Assembly (NCBI RefSeq): GCF_001591965.1
Contig: NZ_BCVX01000013.1
Span: forward strand, 1-64,000
Reading direction: 5' to 3'
Source of the DNA: Lysinibacillus odysseyi 34hs-1 = NBRC 100172
GTDB lineage: Bacteria > Bacillota > Bacilli > Bacillales_A > Planococcaceae
Length of the DNA: 64,000 nucleotides
In this document: in pieces, positions 24,290 through 31,933 of the stretch
Position numbering within the stretch: the stretch's first letter is position 1
How the letters are laid out: the number at the start of each line of letters is the position of its first letter
Notes under the pieces: model-generated
What the model was told of the DNA's origin: nothing
The model's database searches: none
Seen by the model: the letters and a program-made list of their open reading frames with translations, nothing else
Program-made: the position numbers and the translations under genes

Positions 24290-24376
24290 ATTGACCTCCA
24301 AAATGTGATATAATATCACTGACTTTTTATTTCAGTAGTACTCGTTAGAAGTTGGCGCTTCTAGCGAGTTTTTTTA
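24290..24376 (+). ncRNA. Possible small plus-strand transcript or regulated promoter region
   Basis: Gene-free gap between two minus-strand genes. At 24305-24319 is a perfect 7-1-7 inverted repeat GTGATATAATATCAC that contains TATAAT. TTGACA lies at 24283-24288 (20 nt spacing, longer than ideal). At 24340-24369 is a 12-bp stem (ACTCGTTAGAAG/CTTCTAGCGAGT) followed by T7 on the plus strand. This is a terminator pointing against the operon, so a ~60-nt plus-strand RNA is possible. The dyad could also be an operator for a minus-strand promoter. Confidence 0.4.
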
Positions 24377-24511
24377 TTCCTCTTCATGGTCATCCCATTC
24401 TGATCTATCGCGTTCGTCCTCCACCTCATTCCTGTGGATGGCTCTCCATTGATCCCGTGTGTAGCCTGTACGATTTACATGGGTAATGTCTGGATGCTCG
24501 ATATCATGCAT
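24374..24511 (-). CDS. 45-residue acidic protein
   Basis: ATG 24511 with RBS CAGGTGGTGATAATT. HDIEHPDITHVNRTGYTRDQ, then a highly charged tail (EVEDERDRSEWDDHEEE). Overlaps the stop of the upstream gene by 8 nt. Contains one motif copy on the opposite strand (24433-24442). Function unknown. Confidence 0.55.
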   Translation of the reverse strand: MHDIEHPDITHVNRTGYTRDQWRAIHRNEVEDERDRSEWDDHEEE

Positions 24512-24950
24512 AATTATCACCACCTGATAAATCAACATCCTCAACCATAAACTCACCTGTGATAATTCCTAATGCTTCATGCAGGCCATCAACTAGCTGC
24601 TCTAGTTTGGTGTGTTGAGTTACCACTTTTTCAATTTCAACATCTACAAAAGGCAAACCGTCCCTGTTCTTGGTGAGCTTCATATGGTCCCTTTCCAAGT
24701 CGGCCAACCATTCTTCATGGGCATCAATACGTTTATTTAAGGATTCAACGATCGGTTCATAACGTTTATGCCATTGGATTGCCTGGTTTAAATCCATCCG
24801 ATTATCGCCACCTAAAATGCTCGTTACATCGTAAACTTTTTGATACTTTCCGTTTTCATCAATGTAAGAAGCAGATTCAACTCCTTCTTCATTCCATTCA
24901 ATGCTTAACTTTTGGTAAGCTACGCCTTCCACAACTAATACTGGGTACAT
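24504..24950 (-). CDS. Early phage protein, unknown
   Basis: 148 residues, RBS AAGGAGGATTGTT. N-terminal strand-rich module YPVLVVEGVAYQKLSIEW, then a coiled coil (RYEPIVESLNKRIDAHEEW; VEIEKVVTQHTKLEQLVDGL). Motif copy 24924-24933 encodes VVEG. No family recognised. Confidence 0.6.
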   Translation of the reverse strand: MYPVLVVEGVAYQKLSIEWNEEGVESASYIDENGKYQKVYDVTSILGGDNRMDLNQAIQWHKRYEPIVESLNKRIDAHEEWLADLERDHMKLTKNRDGLPFVDVEIEKVVTQHTKLEQLVDGLHEALGIITGEFMVEDVDLSGGDNYA

Positions 24951-24961
24951 AACAATCCTCC

Positions 24962-25168
24962 TTAATTTTTAATAAGCTCCAGGAACATGTCCTTATTGCC
25001 TGATGCAAGCGCCTGATCAATTAGGTGTTGTCGATTCGATTCCTCAATTTCTCCTACAAGTAAGATTGTGGAGGGCGAGAATAGGAAGCCGTCTTCTTCA
25101 ACAAAACCGTGATGTTCTATAGCGACTTCGCGCGCCATTTTTACAATCGCGTTGATAAATTCCTTCAT
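24962..25168 (-). CDS. Small early phage protein, unknown
   Basis: 68 residues, RBS AAAGGAGGTGAAGGCGA. KEFINAIVKMAREVAIEHHG, then a strand segment containing SPSTILLVGEI and a C-terminal helix. A plus-strand motif copy (25067-25076) falls in the SPSTI codons. No function recognised. Confidence 0.55.
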   Translation of the reverse strand: MKEFINAIVKMAREVAIEHHGFVEEDGFLFSPSTILLVGEIEESNRQHLIDQALASGNKDMFLELIKN

Positions 25169-25183
25169 TCGCCTTCACCTCCT

Positions 25184-25339
25184 TTACGGTGCTGGAACTG
25201 TTTTCGTAATATCTGTCATCCGATGAACCAACACCCATTCATCACTCATCTTCTTACTAATCAACCAATTCTCAGCTGCTAGTTTCATAGATTGAAGATA
25301 TTGGCGTTCTGCTACTGATAATTTGCGTGGACGTTTCAT
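25184..25339 (-). CDS. DUF6906-like small protein
   Basis: 51 residues from ATG 25339 to TAA 25184. KRPRKLSVAERQYLQSMKLAAENWLISKK then DEWVLVHRMT matches a short protein family frequent in Firmicutes prophages near the excisionase gene. The start is within the stop of the upstream 33-residue gene (ATGA). Confidence 0.65.
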   Translation of the reverse strand: MKRPRKLSVAERQYLQSMKLAAENWLISKKMSDEWVLVHRMTDITKTVPAP

Positions 25340-25437
25340 TTTTTGAACACACCTACCTTGTTCATTGCTTTACGGATCTCTGCTTGACGTTCTACCGGAG
25401 ACATTGCCAGCCATTCGCGGACTTTGAAAATTTTCAT
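25336..25437 (-). CDS. 33-residue phage protein
   Basis: ATG 25437, 8 nt after AGAGGTG and overlapping the upstream stop; TGA at 25336. KIFKVREWLAMSPVERQAEI then RKAMNKVGVFKK. Coupled overlaps on both sides support translation. Function unknown. Confidence 0.5.
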   Translation of the reverse strand: MKIFKVREWLAMSPVERQAEIRKAMNKVGVFKK

Positions 25438-25652
25438 GAGCATTCACCTCTTTCAATTTCTTTGACATTGTAAGGGTCCGATATATCCTTTCCTGCGTTA
25501 CGGACTAGGAAGCTTTCTAATTCAATAGTGGAGACTTTCATTCGACCAAGTTTCAGACCTTGTAGCAATCCACTTTTAATGAGGTCATATACTTTGTTTC
25601 TGTTACATTTAAGTCTTTTAGCAACTTCTGTAACATCTAAAAGTTCATTCAA
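25434..25652 (-). CDS. xis: Excisionase-like HTH protein
   Basis: 72 residues, TTG start with RBS AGAGGTGAACTATC. LLDVTEVAKRLKCNRNKVYDLIKSGLL is the MerR/excisionase-type helix-turn-helix, and LKLGRMKVSTIELESFL completes the winged part. In this position (second gene leftward from the immunity switch) it may direct integrase to excision or act as an early regulator. Confidence 0.72.
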   Translation of the reverse strand: MNELLDVTEVAKRLKCNRNKVYDLIKSGLLQGLKLGRMKVSTIELESFLVRNAGKDISDPYNVKEIERGECS

Positions 25653-25669
25653 GATAGTTCACCTCTTTC

Positions 25670-25852
25670 TTAAATACATAAGATTTTACGAATGTGCTTA
25701 ATATGTTCTTGAGCCTTTGGACCGTCTTTACGGCCACGGATGATATCTGACAAGTAAGCATTACTAATACCTACCATTTCAGCGAGATCCTTCTGACTCA
25801 TCTTTCGTTTAAATAGTTCTGAACGAACTTGCGCCCCCAAATCTTCTGGCAT
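25670..25852 (-). CDS. Cro-like XRE-family regulator
   Basis: 60 residues, strong RBS AAAGGAGGTTGTAGAAC. ELFKRKMSQKDLAEMVGISNAYLSDIIRGRK is a canonical XRE helix-turn-helix. It is the first leftward (lytic direction) gene, divergent from the immR-like repressor, so a Cro-like role in the lysis-lysogeny switch is expected. Confidence 0.85.
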   Translation of the reverse strand: MPEDLGAQVRSELFKRKMSQKDLAEMVGISNAYLSDIIRGRKDGPKAQEHIKHIRKILCI

Positions 25853-25956
25853 GTTCTACAACCTCCTTTTTCTTTCAAAATGCATACCGTCATTGGCTCG
25901 GTACCACAGCGCATTTACCAATTGGAAAAAATAAGCTAATTTATTAGCTAATTGTG

Positions 25957-25985
25957 TTGACACTAACTAATATATTTATTAGTAT
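25957..25985 (+). promoter_or_regulatory. Candidate rightward promoter for the immR-like gene
   Basis: TTGACA at 25957-25962, 17-nt spacer, TAGTAT at 25980-25985. The 18-bp dyad 25966-25983 lies between the two hexamers, so repressor binding would block it. The leader to the repressor ATG would be ~200 nt. Confidence 0.45.
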
Positions 25986-26024
25986 ATAGACATAGCTAAA
26001 TAAGACTTTAGAAAAGCCTGTAAC

Positions 26025-26053
26025 ATTACATTTCGCCCGTTCCCCAACGTCAA
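26025..26053 (-). promoter_or_regulatory. Candidate leftward early promoter
   Basis: On the minus strand TTGACG (26053-26048), 17-nt spacer, TGTAAT (26030-26025). It would transcribe the cro-like gene and the early operon across the dyads at 25934-25983. Confidence 0.5.
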
Positions 26054-26198
26054 AATGTGTATTGATAGGTAGTCTTTTTTATACTCTTTTTTAGCTAATA
26101 AAATAGCTTATGTTCACTTTACTAAAATAAGTATTAGTTGTCAACTATAAAACTAATATATTTATTAGTAACTTTGAACATTGAAAGGAAACATTGAT

Positions 26199-26519
26199 AT
26201 GACAACGTTGGAACGTGTTAAGGAACTATGTAAAAGTAGAGGGATTACTGTTAAACGATTAGAGGAAGAGTTAGAAATACCACATAATACAATCTATCAA
26301 TGGAAACGAGTGGCACCTAGTTTAGACAAAATACAAAAAGTAGCTGATTACTTTGATGTATCGATAGACTACTTACTTTGTCGTACAGATGTTAAGAATC
26401 TTATTGAAGATAATACAGTTCAAACTTTCGCAGCTCATCACGATGGAGAAGAATGGACTGAAGAAGAATTGGAGGAGATTGAACGTTTTAAAGAGTTTGT
26501 AAAAATGAAGCGCAAATAA
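26199..26519 (+). CDS. ImmR-like phage repressor (XRE family)
   Basis: 106 residues from ATG 26199 (RBS AAAGGAA). TTLERVKELCKSRGITVKRLEEELEIPHNTIYQWKR is an XRE helix-turn-helix; YFDVSIDYLLCRTD follows, typical of the ImmR/SinR-like group. The C-terminal 45 residues are acidic and lack a LexA-type protease domain. Paired with the downstream ImmA-like peptidase, it should be inactivated by proteolysis as in the ImmR-ImmA systems of ICEBs1 and phi105. Confidence 0.85.
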   Translation: MTTLERVKELCKSRGITVKRLEEELEIPHNTIYQWKRVAPSLDKIQKVADYFDVSIDYLLCRTDVKNLIEDNTVQTFAAHHDGEEWTEEELEEIERFKEFVKMKRK

Positions 26520-26532
26520 TAGGGGTGGTCAC

Positions 26533-27024
26533 ATGATATATGAACAGCTAACAGTAGAAGCATCACTAAACAATATAGAGATTTACGAAAAATATATGCC
26601 GTCACGACTAAAGGGGTTATACGGGAACAATATTATATGGATCAATAAACATATGCTGACACGCACAGAAAAAGCATGCGTGTTGGCTGAGGAACTCGGC
26701 CACCATCATACGTCTGTTGGTGATATCCTTGATCAATCCAATATAGAAAATCGCAAACAAGAATTACGTGCCCGTCGCTGGGCGTTTGAAAGGCTCATCC
26801 CCTTCTCGAAAATTGTACAAGCACATAGGCTTCATATATCAAATCGCTATGAATTGGCTGATTTTCTCGGTGTAACAGAAGATTTTTTGCAGGCTGCCCT
26901 TGATTGGTATAAAAGTAAATACGGTTTATGTGTCGTTATAGAACAGTATACGATTTACTTTGAACCATTAGGGGTTCTTGAAATGTTTGATTGGATTGAA
27001 AAGCCATCTTTTGAAGCAGTTTAG
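26533..27024 (+). CDS. ImmA/IrrE-like metallopeptidase
   Basis: 163 residues, RBS GGGGTGGTCAC. LTRTEKACVLAEELGHHHTSVGDI contains the active-site helix, but the canonical HExxH first histidine is replaced (EELGH), leaving the catalytic Glu, second His and a following HH pair. This variant is one I recall from other phage members. The C-terminal half has RARRWAFERLIPF and NRYELADFLGVTEDFLQAALDWY, also family features. Expected to cleave the adjacent repressor on DNA damage or signalling. Confidence 0.82.
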   Translation: MIYEQLTVEASLNNIEIYEKYMPSRLKGLYGNNIIWINKHMLTRTEKACVLAEELGHHHTSVGDILDQSNIENRKQELRARRWAFERLIPFSKIVQAHRLHISNRYELADFLGVTEDFLQAALDWYKSKYGLCVVIEQYTIYFEPLGVLEMFDWIEKPSFEAV

Positions 27025-27053
27025 GAAGAAGTAATGATCCAGGAGTGATTAAA

Positions 27054-27233
27054 TTGAAAATCATTGACATTGCAGAAAGATTAGAAAAAATAATCGCTAT
27101 CTATTTTAATGGTGACAATTATATTGTGGATGGCGTTGAACTTTCAAGGGAAGATTCCAGATTACTTGCTTTCTCTTTAATCCATGCATATCAACTAACC
27201 GAGAGGGTTATGAGTAAAAAAATTAGTAAGTAA
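27054..27233 (+). CDS. Small helical protein, unknown
   Basis: About 59 residues from TTG 27054, 8 nt after CAGGAG; a GTG at 27045 is an alternative. KIIDIAERLEKIIAIYFNGD then a strand containing VDGVELSREDSRLLAF. A plus-strand motif copy (27125-27134) encodes IVDG. Lies between the peptidase and integrase genes. Function unknown. Confidence 0.5.
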   Translation: MKIIDIAERLEKIIAIYFNGDNYIVDGVELSREDSRLLAFSLIHAYQLTERVMSKKISK

Positions 27234-27341
27234 TAAAAGTATATGTTTATTTTTTTACCCTAAAAACAGAACATATTTTCCCATTAAAGGAGGTGATGCT
27301 CTCAATAGTAATTGATAAGGAAAAAAGAAAGGAGAAACAAA

Positions 27342-28508
27342 ATGAAAGGCGGAGTTCGCAAGCGTAAAAATACATGGTACTACTACTTTGATTTGGGTAT
27401 TGTGGATGGCAAGCGAAAGAAAATAGAAAGGAGTGCAGAAGGAGCTCAGACGAAAGCAGAGGCTGAAGCTGTATTAAGAAGGAGAATTTTAGAATACGAA
27501 AATGCAGGCACCGTTTTTAAGCCCACTGAGATGACTCTACACGACTTTTTAATGTTTTGGCAGGAAGAATACGTTGAATTGCGTTTAAAGCCAAATACAC
27601 AAGATAACTATCGTTTAACGATTAAAAATCACATTCTTCCTCACCTAGGGAAGTACAAACTAAAATCTTTGACTCCTCATGTGCTGCAACAATATATGAA
27701 CATGAAGGTGCGCGAAGGATTAGCTCGCCAAACATTGAGTATTATTAGGGGGATTTTGAATAAGGCATTAAATCAGGCTGTATACCCTTATAAATACATT
27801 AGCGAAAACCCTATGCTTTATGTCGAATTAATGAAAGACAAAGATAGGAAGCCTACAAAAGAAGATTTAAAAATTCAGTCTAAAGAGAATTTGCGACTGT
27901 TAAACCAGCGCATAACAGAGGACCATCCATTTTATTTACCTTTTCACATCGGATTGCATTGTGGTTTGCGTGTAGGAGAATTATGCGGATTGGAATGGAA
28001 GCATGTAAATTTTGATGAAATGACGATTGAAATTGAGCAACAGCTTACAAAGAGGAAGATTGAAGGAAAAGACATTTGGGTGGTTTCATCACCAAAGTCT
28101 GTCTCTGGGTATCGAACGATTCCAGTGGGAAATGCTCTTATGAGTATCTTGAAAAAAGCAAAGATGAATCAAAAAGAAAATAAATTAAAATACGGTGAGT
28201 TTTATCGCCAAGATCCTGAACATGATTTTGTATGCAAAAAGGAAAACGGCCTGCATTACACACCTAGCGTCATTAAATATCAAACGAGAGAGCTTATTAA
28301 GGGTAAACTCGGAATCGAATTCAATTACCATTCTTTACGCCATACACACGCTACAATGTTGATTGAAAATGGTACACCTATTAAAACGGTCCAAAAAAGA
28401 TTAGGACATAGCAGATCAGCCGTTACAGAAGATCGGTATGTCCATTTAACAGAAAAGATGGCGAGAGACGCCGCTGATATATTCGACTCCCTCGCTCAAG
28501 ACTTATAA
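27342..28508 (+). CDS. int: Tyrosine-type phage integrase
   Basis: 388 residues from ATG 27342 with RBS AAAGGAGAAACAAA. N-terminal AP2-like arm-binding domain (VRKRKNTWYYYFDLGIVDGKRK), SAM-like core-binding domain near 60-150, then the catalytic domain. Its residues are GLRVGELCGL (Arg near 210), HSLRHTHATM (His-x-x-Arg near 330), GHSRSAVTEDRYVHL (nucleophile Tyr near 366). It recombines attP with the chromosomal attB and is adjacent to host lepA, so attR lies between 28508 and lepA. Motif copy at 27401-27410. Confidence 0.95.
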   Translation: MKGGVRKRKNTWYYYFDLGIVDGKRKKIERSAEGAQTKAEAEAVLRRRILEYENAGTVFKPTEMTLHDFLMFWQEEYVELRLKPNTQDNYRLTIKNHILPHLGKYKLKSLTPHVLQQYMNMKVREGLARQTLSIIRGILNKALNQAVYPYKYISENPMLYVELMKDKDRKPTKEDLKIQSKENLRLLNQRITEDHPFYLPFHIGLHCGLRVGELCGLEWKHVNFDEMTIEIEQQLTKRKIEGKDIWVVSSPKSVSGYRTIPVGNALMSILKKAKMNQKENKLKYGEFYRQDPEHDFVCKKENGLHYTPSVIKYQTRELIKGKLGIEFNYHSLRHTHATMLIENGTPIKTVQKRLGHSRSAVTEDRYVHLTEKMARDAADIFDSLAQDL

Positions 28509-28541
28509 TTACCCCCGATATTTTTAAAGCGGTGGCATATC

Positions 28542-28561
28542 GGTGGCATGCGCCACCTTTT
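28542..28561 (+). terminator. Terminator after integrase
   Basis: GGTGGC-ATGC-GCCACC hairpin followed by TTTT. A second GGTGGCAT lies at 28531. It converges on the 3' end of lepA. The prophage-chromosome junction (attR) should be in or next to 28509-28607, but the core cannot be defined without the left end. Confidence 0.55.
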
Positions 28562-28607
28562 CCAACTTTACAACATTAGTTAAAACGCTTGTAACCGTTG
28601 ATAGTAA

Positions 28608-30437
28608 CTATTTCTTTGTATCGTCCATCTTCAGAACAGCCATAAATGCTTCCTGCGGCACTTCTACAGAGCCAACCTGTTTCATACGTTTCTTACCTTC
28701 TTTTTGCTTATCCAGCAGTTTACGTTTACGAGAAATATCCCCACCGTAACATTTTGCTAATACGTTTTTACGGATCGCCTTGATTGTCGAACGGGCGATG
28801 ATTTTTTGACCGATCGCTGCTTGTACCGGCACTTCGAATTGCTGGCGCGGAATAAGCTCTTTCAGCTTCTCTACAATCACTTTTCCGCGGTCATACGCAA
28901 AATCACGGTGTACGATGAAGCTCAGGGCATCAACCTGTTCGGCATTTAATAGAATATCCATTTTCACAAGCTTCGATGGTTTGTAGCCAATCAGCTCATA
29001 GTCAAATGAGGCATAGCCTTTTGTATTAGATTTCAGATGATCAAAGAAATCGTAAACTATTTCCGAAAGCGGGATTTCATACTGAATAGATACACGTGTC
29101 GTATCGATATAATCCATTGTCATGAAATTACCACGCTTTAGCTGGCAAAGCTCCATTACTGCCCCAACATAATCATTCGGGACCATAATGGTTGCTTTCA
29201 CATACGGTTCTTCAATACGGTCGATTTTCTGCGGATCTGGCATCATTGATGGGTTATCGACTTTAATTGATTCACCGTCTGTCATATGCACCTCATAGAT
29301 TACAGAAGGTGCCGTCGTAATCAAATCAATATTGAATTCACGCTCAATACGCTCTTGAATGATTTCCATATGCAATAGACCGAGGAATCCGCAGCGGAAA
29401 CCGAATCCTAATGCTTGTGATGTTTCCGGCTCATATTGCAATGCCGAGTCATTCAACTCAAGCTTTTCCAATGCTTCACGAAGATCATTGTATTTTGCTG
29501 TATCGATCGGGTAAAGACCGCAATATACCATCGGGTTTAACTTACGGTAGCCTGGCAGCGGCTCGTCAGCAGGCTTCGCGGCCGATGTTACGGTATCCCC
29601 TACACGTGTATCTGATACATTTTTAATAGAAGCTGTTAAATACCCTACATCCCCTACTGTCAACTCGGTCTGAGGGACAGCTTTTGGTGTATGGATCCCA
29701 ACTTCGATAACTTCAAATTCTGCACCTGTCGCCATCATTTTAATTTTGTCGCCCGGTTTTACTGTACCATTCATAATACGGATTGAGATAATAACCCCTT
29801 TATATGCGTCATAAACGGAGTCAAAAATCAATGCTTGCAGCGGAGCATCCGGATCGCCTGTTGGTGCAGGGACTTTTTCCACGATCTGCTCTAAAATATC
29901 CTCAATTCCAATACCCGCTTTTGCAGAGGCAAGCACCGCCTCGGAAGCATCAAGGCCGATGACATCTTCCACTTCCTGACGCACACGCTCCGGATCAGCA
30001 GCCGGCAAGTCTATTTTATTAATGACAGGCAGGATTTCTAGGTCGTTATCCAGTGCAAGGTATACGTTTGCCAGTGTTTGTGCTTCAATCCCTTGGGCTG
30101 CATCCACTACGAGAATGGCCCCTTCACAGGCAGCTAGCGAACGTGATACTTCGTATGTGAAGTCGACGTGTCCTGGTGTATCAATTAAGTGGAACGTATA
30201 TGTCTCCCCGTCCTTGGCTGTATATTTCAATTGAACGGCATTTAATTTAATCGTAATGCCGCGTTCACGCTCTAAATCCATTGAATCCAACAGCTGGGAT
30301 TTCATTTCACGCTGTGTAATAGATTTTGTCTGCTCCAAAATACGGTCGGCCAGCGTAGACTTCCCGTGGTCAATATGCGCGATAATAGAGAAGTTACGAA
30401 TATTCTCTTGGCGTTTTAAACGTTGTTCTCGGTTCAT
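28608..30437 (-). CDS. lepA: Elongation factor 4
   Basis: About 609 residues from ATG 30437 (AGGAG 11 nt upstream; an in-frame GTG precedes it). Translation GTPase with G1 [10 protein letters not shown]2 region ERERGITI, G3 DTPGHVDF, G4 NKID, and the LepA-specific C-terminal domain rich in Lys/Arg ([21 protein letters not shown]). EF4 back-translocates or rescues stalled ribosomes. In Bacillales hemW normally follows; here the prophage integrase does. A repeated intergenic element sits just upstream of its RBS. Confidence 0.98.
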   Translation of the reverse strand: MNREQRLKRQENIRNFSIIAHIDHGKSTLADRILEQTKSITQREMKSQLLDSMDLERERGITIKLNAVQLKYTAKDGETYTFHLIDTPGHVDFTYEVSRSLAACEGAILVVDAAQGIEAQTLANVYLALDNDLEILPVINKIDLPAADPERVRQEVEDVIGLDASEAVLASAKAGIGIEDILEQIVEKVPAPTGDPDAPLQALIFDSVYDAYKGVIISIRIMNGTVKPGDKIKMMATGAEFEVIEVGIHTPKAVPQTELTVGDVGYLTASIKNVSDTRVGDTVTSAAKPADEPLPGYRKLNPMVYCGLYPIDTAKYNDLREALEKLELNDSALQYEPETSQALGFGFRCGFLGLLHMEIIQERIEREFNIDLITTAPSVIYEVHMTDGESIKVDNPSMMPDPQKIDRIEEPYVKATIMVPNDYVGAVMELCQLKRGNFMTMDYIDTTRVSIQYEIPLSEIVYDFFDHLKSNTKGYASFDYELIGYKPSKLVKMDILLNAEQVDALSFIVHRDFAYDRGKVIVEKLKELIPRQQFEVPVQAAIGQKIIARSTIKAIRKNVLAKCYGGDISRKRKLLDKQKEGKKRMKQVGSVEVPQEAFMAVLKMDDTKK

Positions 30438-30457
30438 GTATTTGTCCACTCCTATAT

Positions 30458-30580
30458 CAATTACGCCTCGGCGTAATTGTGCCTGGCCTTTGAGTTAGTT
30501 CTGATACAGGCTCCTCTTTCCATAATCAGGATCGTTTCGCCGCTCTCCTCAAAATCCATGACATCCACCGGAGGCAATAA
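30458..30580. repeat. Intergenic repeat element, copy A
   Basis: Begins with a perfect hairpin, 10-bp arms CAATTACGCC and GGCGTAATTG around TC (30458-30479). It ends ~100 bp later with CACCGGAGGCAATAA. The same layout occurs upstream of psd (copy B, 45151-45230). Neither has coding potential. Confidence 0.65.
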
Positions 30581-30607
30581 ACTCATTCAGCAGGCACTGC
30601 TCCTCCA

Positions 30608-30664
30608 TAAAAAATAGCCAAACTACATTTGGTTCCACTGCTGTCTCAATGGAAAATTTGGCTG
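30608..30664 (-). terminator. Probable terminator
   Basis: Minus strand AGCCAAA ... TTTGGCT with an inner TTCCA/TGGAA stem, followed by ATTTTTTATGG. Second terminator between spoIIP and lepA. Confidence 0.5.
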
Positions 30665-30948
30665 AATGAATTTAAACTATACTGAATTATACTATGAACA
30701 TCAGCAAAACTACAACATTCGAACAAAAGGAATCCTAGTAAATCAGCCTTTTCATTCAGTAATGTAGGGTTTGTTCTAAAAAAAGTATGCTTGACAGCCC
30801 AGTCTGTGTTTGGCGATTGTTTATTCTGCTATACCAGCATAAGCAAATGCACTTAATAAAAGGAGCTTTACTGCCCTTTCGCAGCTCCTACATCCTAAGG
30901 GCAGCGCTGTTATCTTATCGTTTAGTAAATTGATCTATGCGATAAATG

Positions 30949-30990
30949 AAAAAAGGCATGAATTCGGACATCGCCGCTTCCATGCCTTGC
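30949..30990 (-). terminator. Terminator after spoIIP
   Basis: AAGGCATG/CATGCCTT stem with a 20-nt loop and T6 on the minus strand, ~110 bp beyond the spoIIP stop. Confidence 0.6.
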
Positions 30991-31097
30991 TTTCTTATTT
31001 GAATCATATGTTTTTAGGTCTTATTTATATTTTGACATGATGATTCCTACCCGGTCTGCTTAAACACTAAGCCGTCTTCTCCTTAGAGATATGAAAA

Positions 31098-31880
31098 TCA
31101 GCTTTCCTGCAGTACTTTAGCCACCGCTTCTGATAGGACCGAAATTGTGCGCGTTACTTCTTCCTCTGTATTATCGATCCCGCCTATTTCCACAAGCACC
31201 ATTTGAGGGGAAAGATCCTGATTATAAATACCGTCTACGCCTTCGCCCTCTTTTTTCATGACTTTTCGGGAAATACCCGGCACAAGACCATTTAATGTAG
31301 CATGAAGCTTCTCGGCGTATGCTAGATTGCTTTTGTAATTCGCATGCTCCATCCCTACTACAAATGCCATTTTTGCATAAGAAGTATCACCGACTGTCAG
31401 CGTTGTCGTTTTCTTACCGGCTGAGTCCCGGTGTACATCAAGAATCATATCGTATGGCTGGAGGGCAATCTCATCTGCGATAAAAGGCCGTGCTACCTTA
31501 TAAGCATGTGAAATTGTTTTTCCTTGATTTTTTAATTCCGTCATTAAATCAACCGGCAAGGTTTTGGGCTGCATGCCTTGGAAAGTCAAATATTCCTCCA
31601 TTACTTTACTGAGGGAGAAAATATTCAGCTGCTCATTATAGACTTCCTTCATGCCGGTACTTGCTTCCACTATAGGCTTATATGCTTCATGGGAGTGTGT
31701 AAATACGAGTAATACTTTCTTCTCCGGTACTGCTAACTCGGTAGAGGCGTAAACTAGTTTCTGCTCTTTTGGCACTTGGACCGATTCATACTTATTATTT
31801 GGAAACGGTAGTTGCCCGGTAATAATCGGCATTAAAAATAGTATTAACAGAAAAAGTAGAAATCGTTTTATATTATTCAT
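31098..31880 (-). CDS. spoIIP: Stage II sporulation protein P
   Basis: 260 residues, shorter than the ~400 of B. subtilis SpoIIP. One N-terminal membrane segment (FLLFLLILFLMPIITG). Catalytic-domain landmarks: VFTHSHEAYKP near 57-67, DVHRDSAG near 147-154 and LVEIGGIDNTEEEV near 233-246, the amidase zinc/active-site set. SpoIIP is the peptidoglycan amidase of the DMP machine that drives septal thinning and engulfment. It follows gpr, as in other Bacillales; the missing part is the linker between membrane anchor and amidase domain. Confidence 0.93.
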   Translation of the reverse strand: MNNIKRFLLFLLILFLMPIITGQLPFPNNKYESVQVPKEQKLVYASTELAVPEKKVLLVFTHSHEAYKPIVEASTGMKEVYNEQLNIFSLSKVMEEYLTFQGMQPKTLPVDLMTELKNQGKTISHAYKVARPFIADEIALQPYDMILDVHRDSAGKKTTTLTVGDTSYAKMAFVVGMEHANYKSNLAYAEKLHATLNGLVPGISRKVMKKEGEGVDGIYNQDLSPQMVLVEIGGIDNTEEEVTRTISVLSEAVAKVLQES

Positions 31881-31933
31881 CGCACCATCTCCTCCCCCCT
31901 ATCTTATGGAAGAGATGGTGCATTTAGAACGCC

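Larger units (their letters stand above)
25853..26198. promoter_or_regulatory. Immunity control region between cro-like and immR-like genes
   Basis: 346 bp with four dyads. Two identical 18-mers ACTAATATATTTATTAGT lie at 25966-25983 and 26152-26169; related AGCTAAT-TT-ATTAGCT is at 25934-25949 and AGCTA-N6-TAGCT at 26093-26108. All share the TA-rich half-site (A)CTAAT, suggesting repressor operators. Leftward and rightward promoter candidates are listed separately. Confidence 0.7.
2592..27410. repeat. Dispersed motif YTGTGGADGR, 25 copies across the prophage
   Basis: Minus-strand copies at 2592, 4458, 6114, 7957, 10149, 11444, 12628, 12756, 13526, 14739, 16632, 17613, 20403, 22113, 23958, 24188 and 24924. 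Plus-strand copies at 20296, 20992, 21429, 24206, 24433, 25067, 27125 and 27401. All 25 match TGTGGADGR and 24 have a pyrimidine just before. Variants: TGTGGAAGGC 7, TGTGGATGGC 6, TGTGGAGGGC 4, TGTGGAGGAC 4, others 4. Some serve as ribosome binding sites; most are inside genes. Confidence 0.8.
30438..31097. other. Intergenic region between spoIIP and lepA
   Basis: About 660 bp without a convincing gene. Holds the repeated element at 30458-30580, a long imperfect terminator at 30608-30664, and the spoIIP terminator at 30949-30990. The remainder (30670-30945) shows no coding pattern; it contains no strong promoter I can single out for lepA. Confidence 0.6.

Noticed and set aside
27291-27372. 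Short leader peptide with AAAGGAGGTG before the integrase
   Set aside because: The ATG is only 2 nt from the RBS and the 23-codon frame overlaps int; not convincing.
2592-27410. Explaining the TGTGGADGR motif as ordinary Shine-Dalgarno sequence or as a favoured Val-Glu-Gly codon string
   Set aside because: Only some copies precede start codons; most lie inside genes, six are reversed relative to the gene, and several are in other codon phases.
17613-27410. Explaining the TGTGGATGGC variants as DnaA boxes (TGTGGATAA)
   Set aside because: They share TGTGGAT, but the last positions never match the DnaA box, and the A and G variants depart further.
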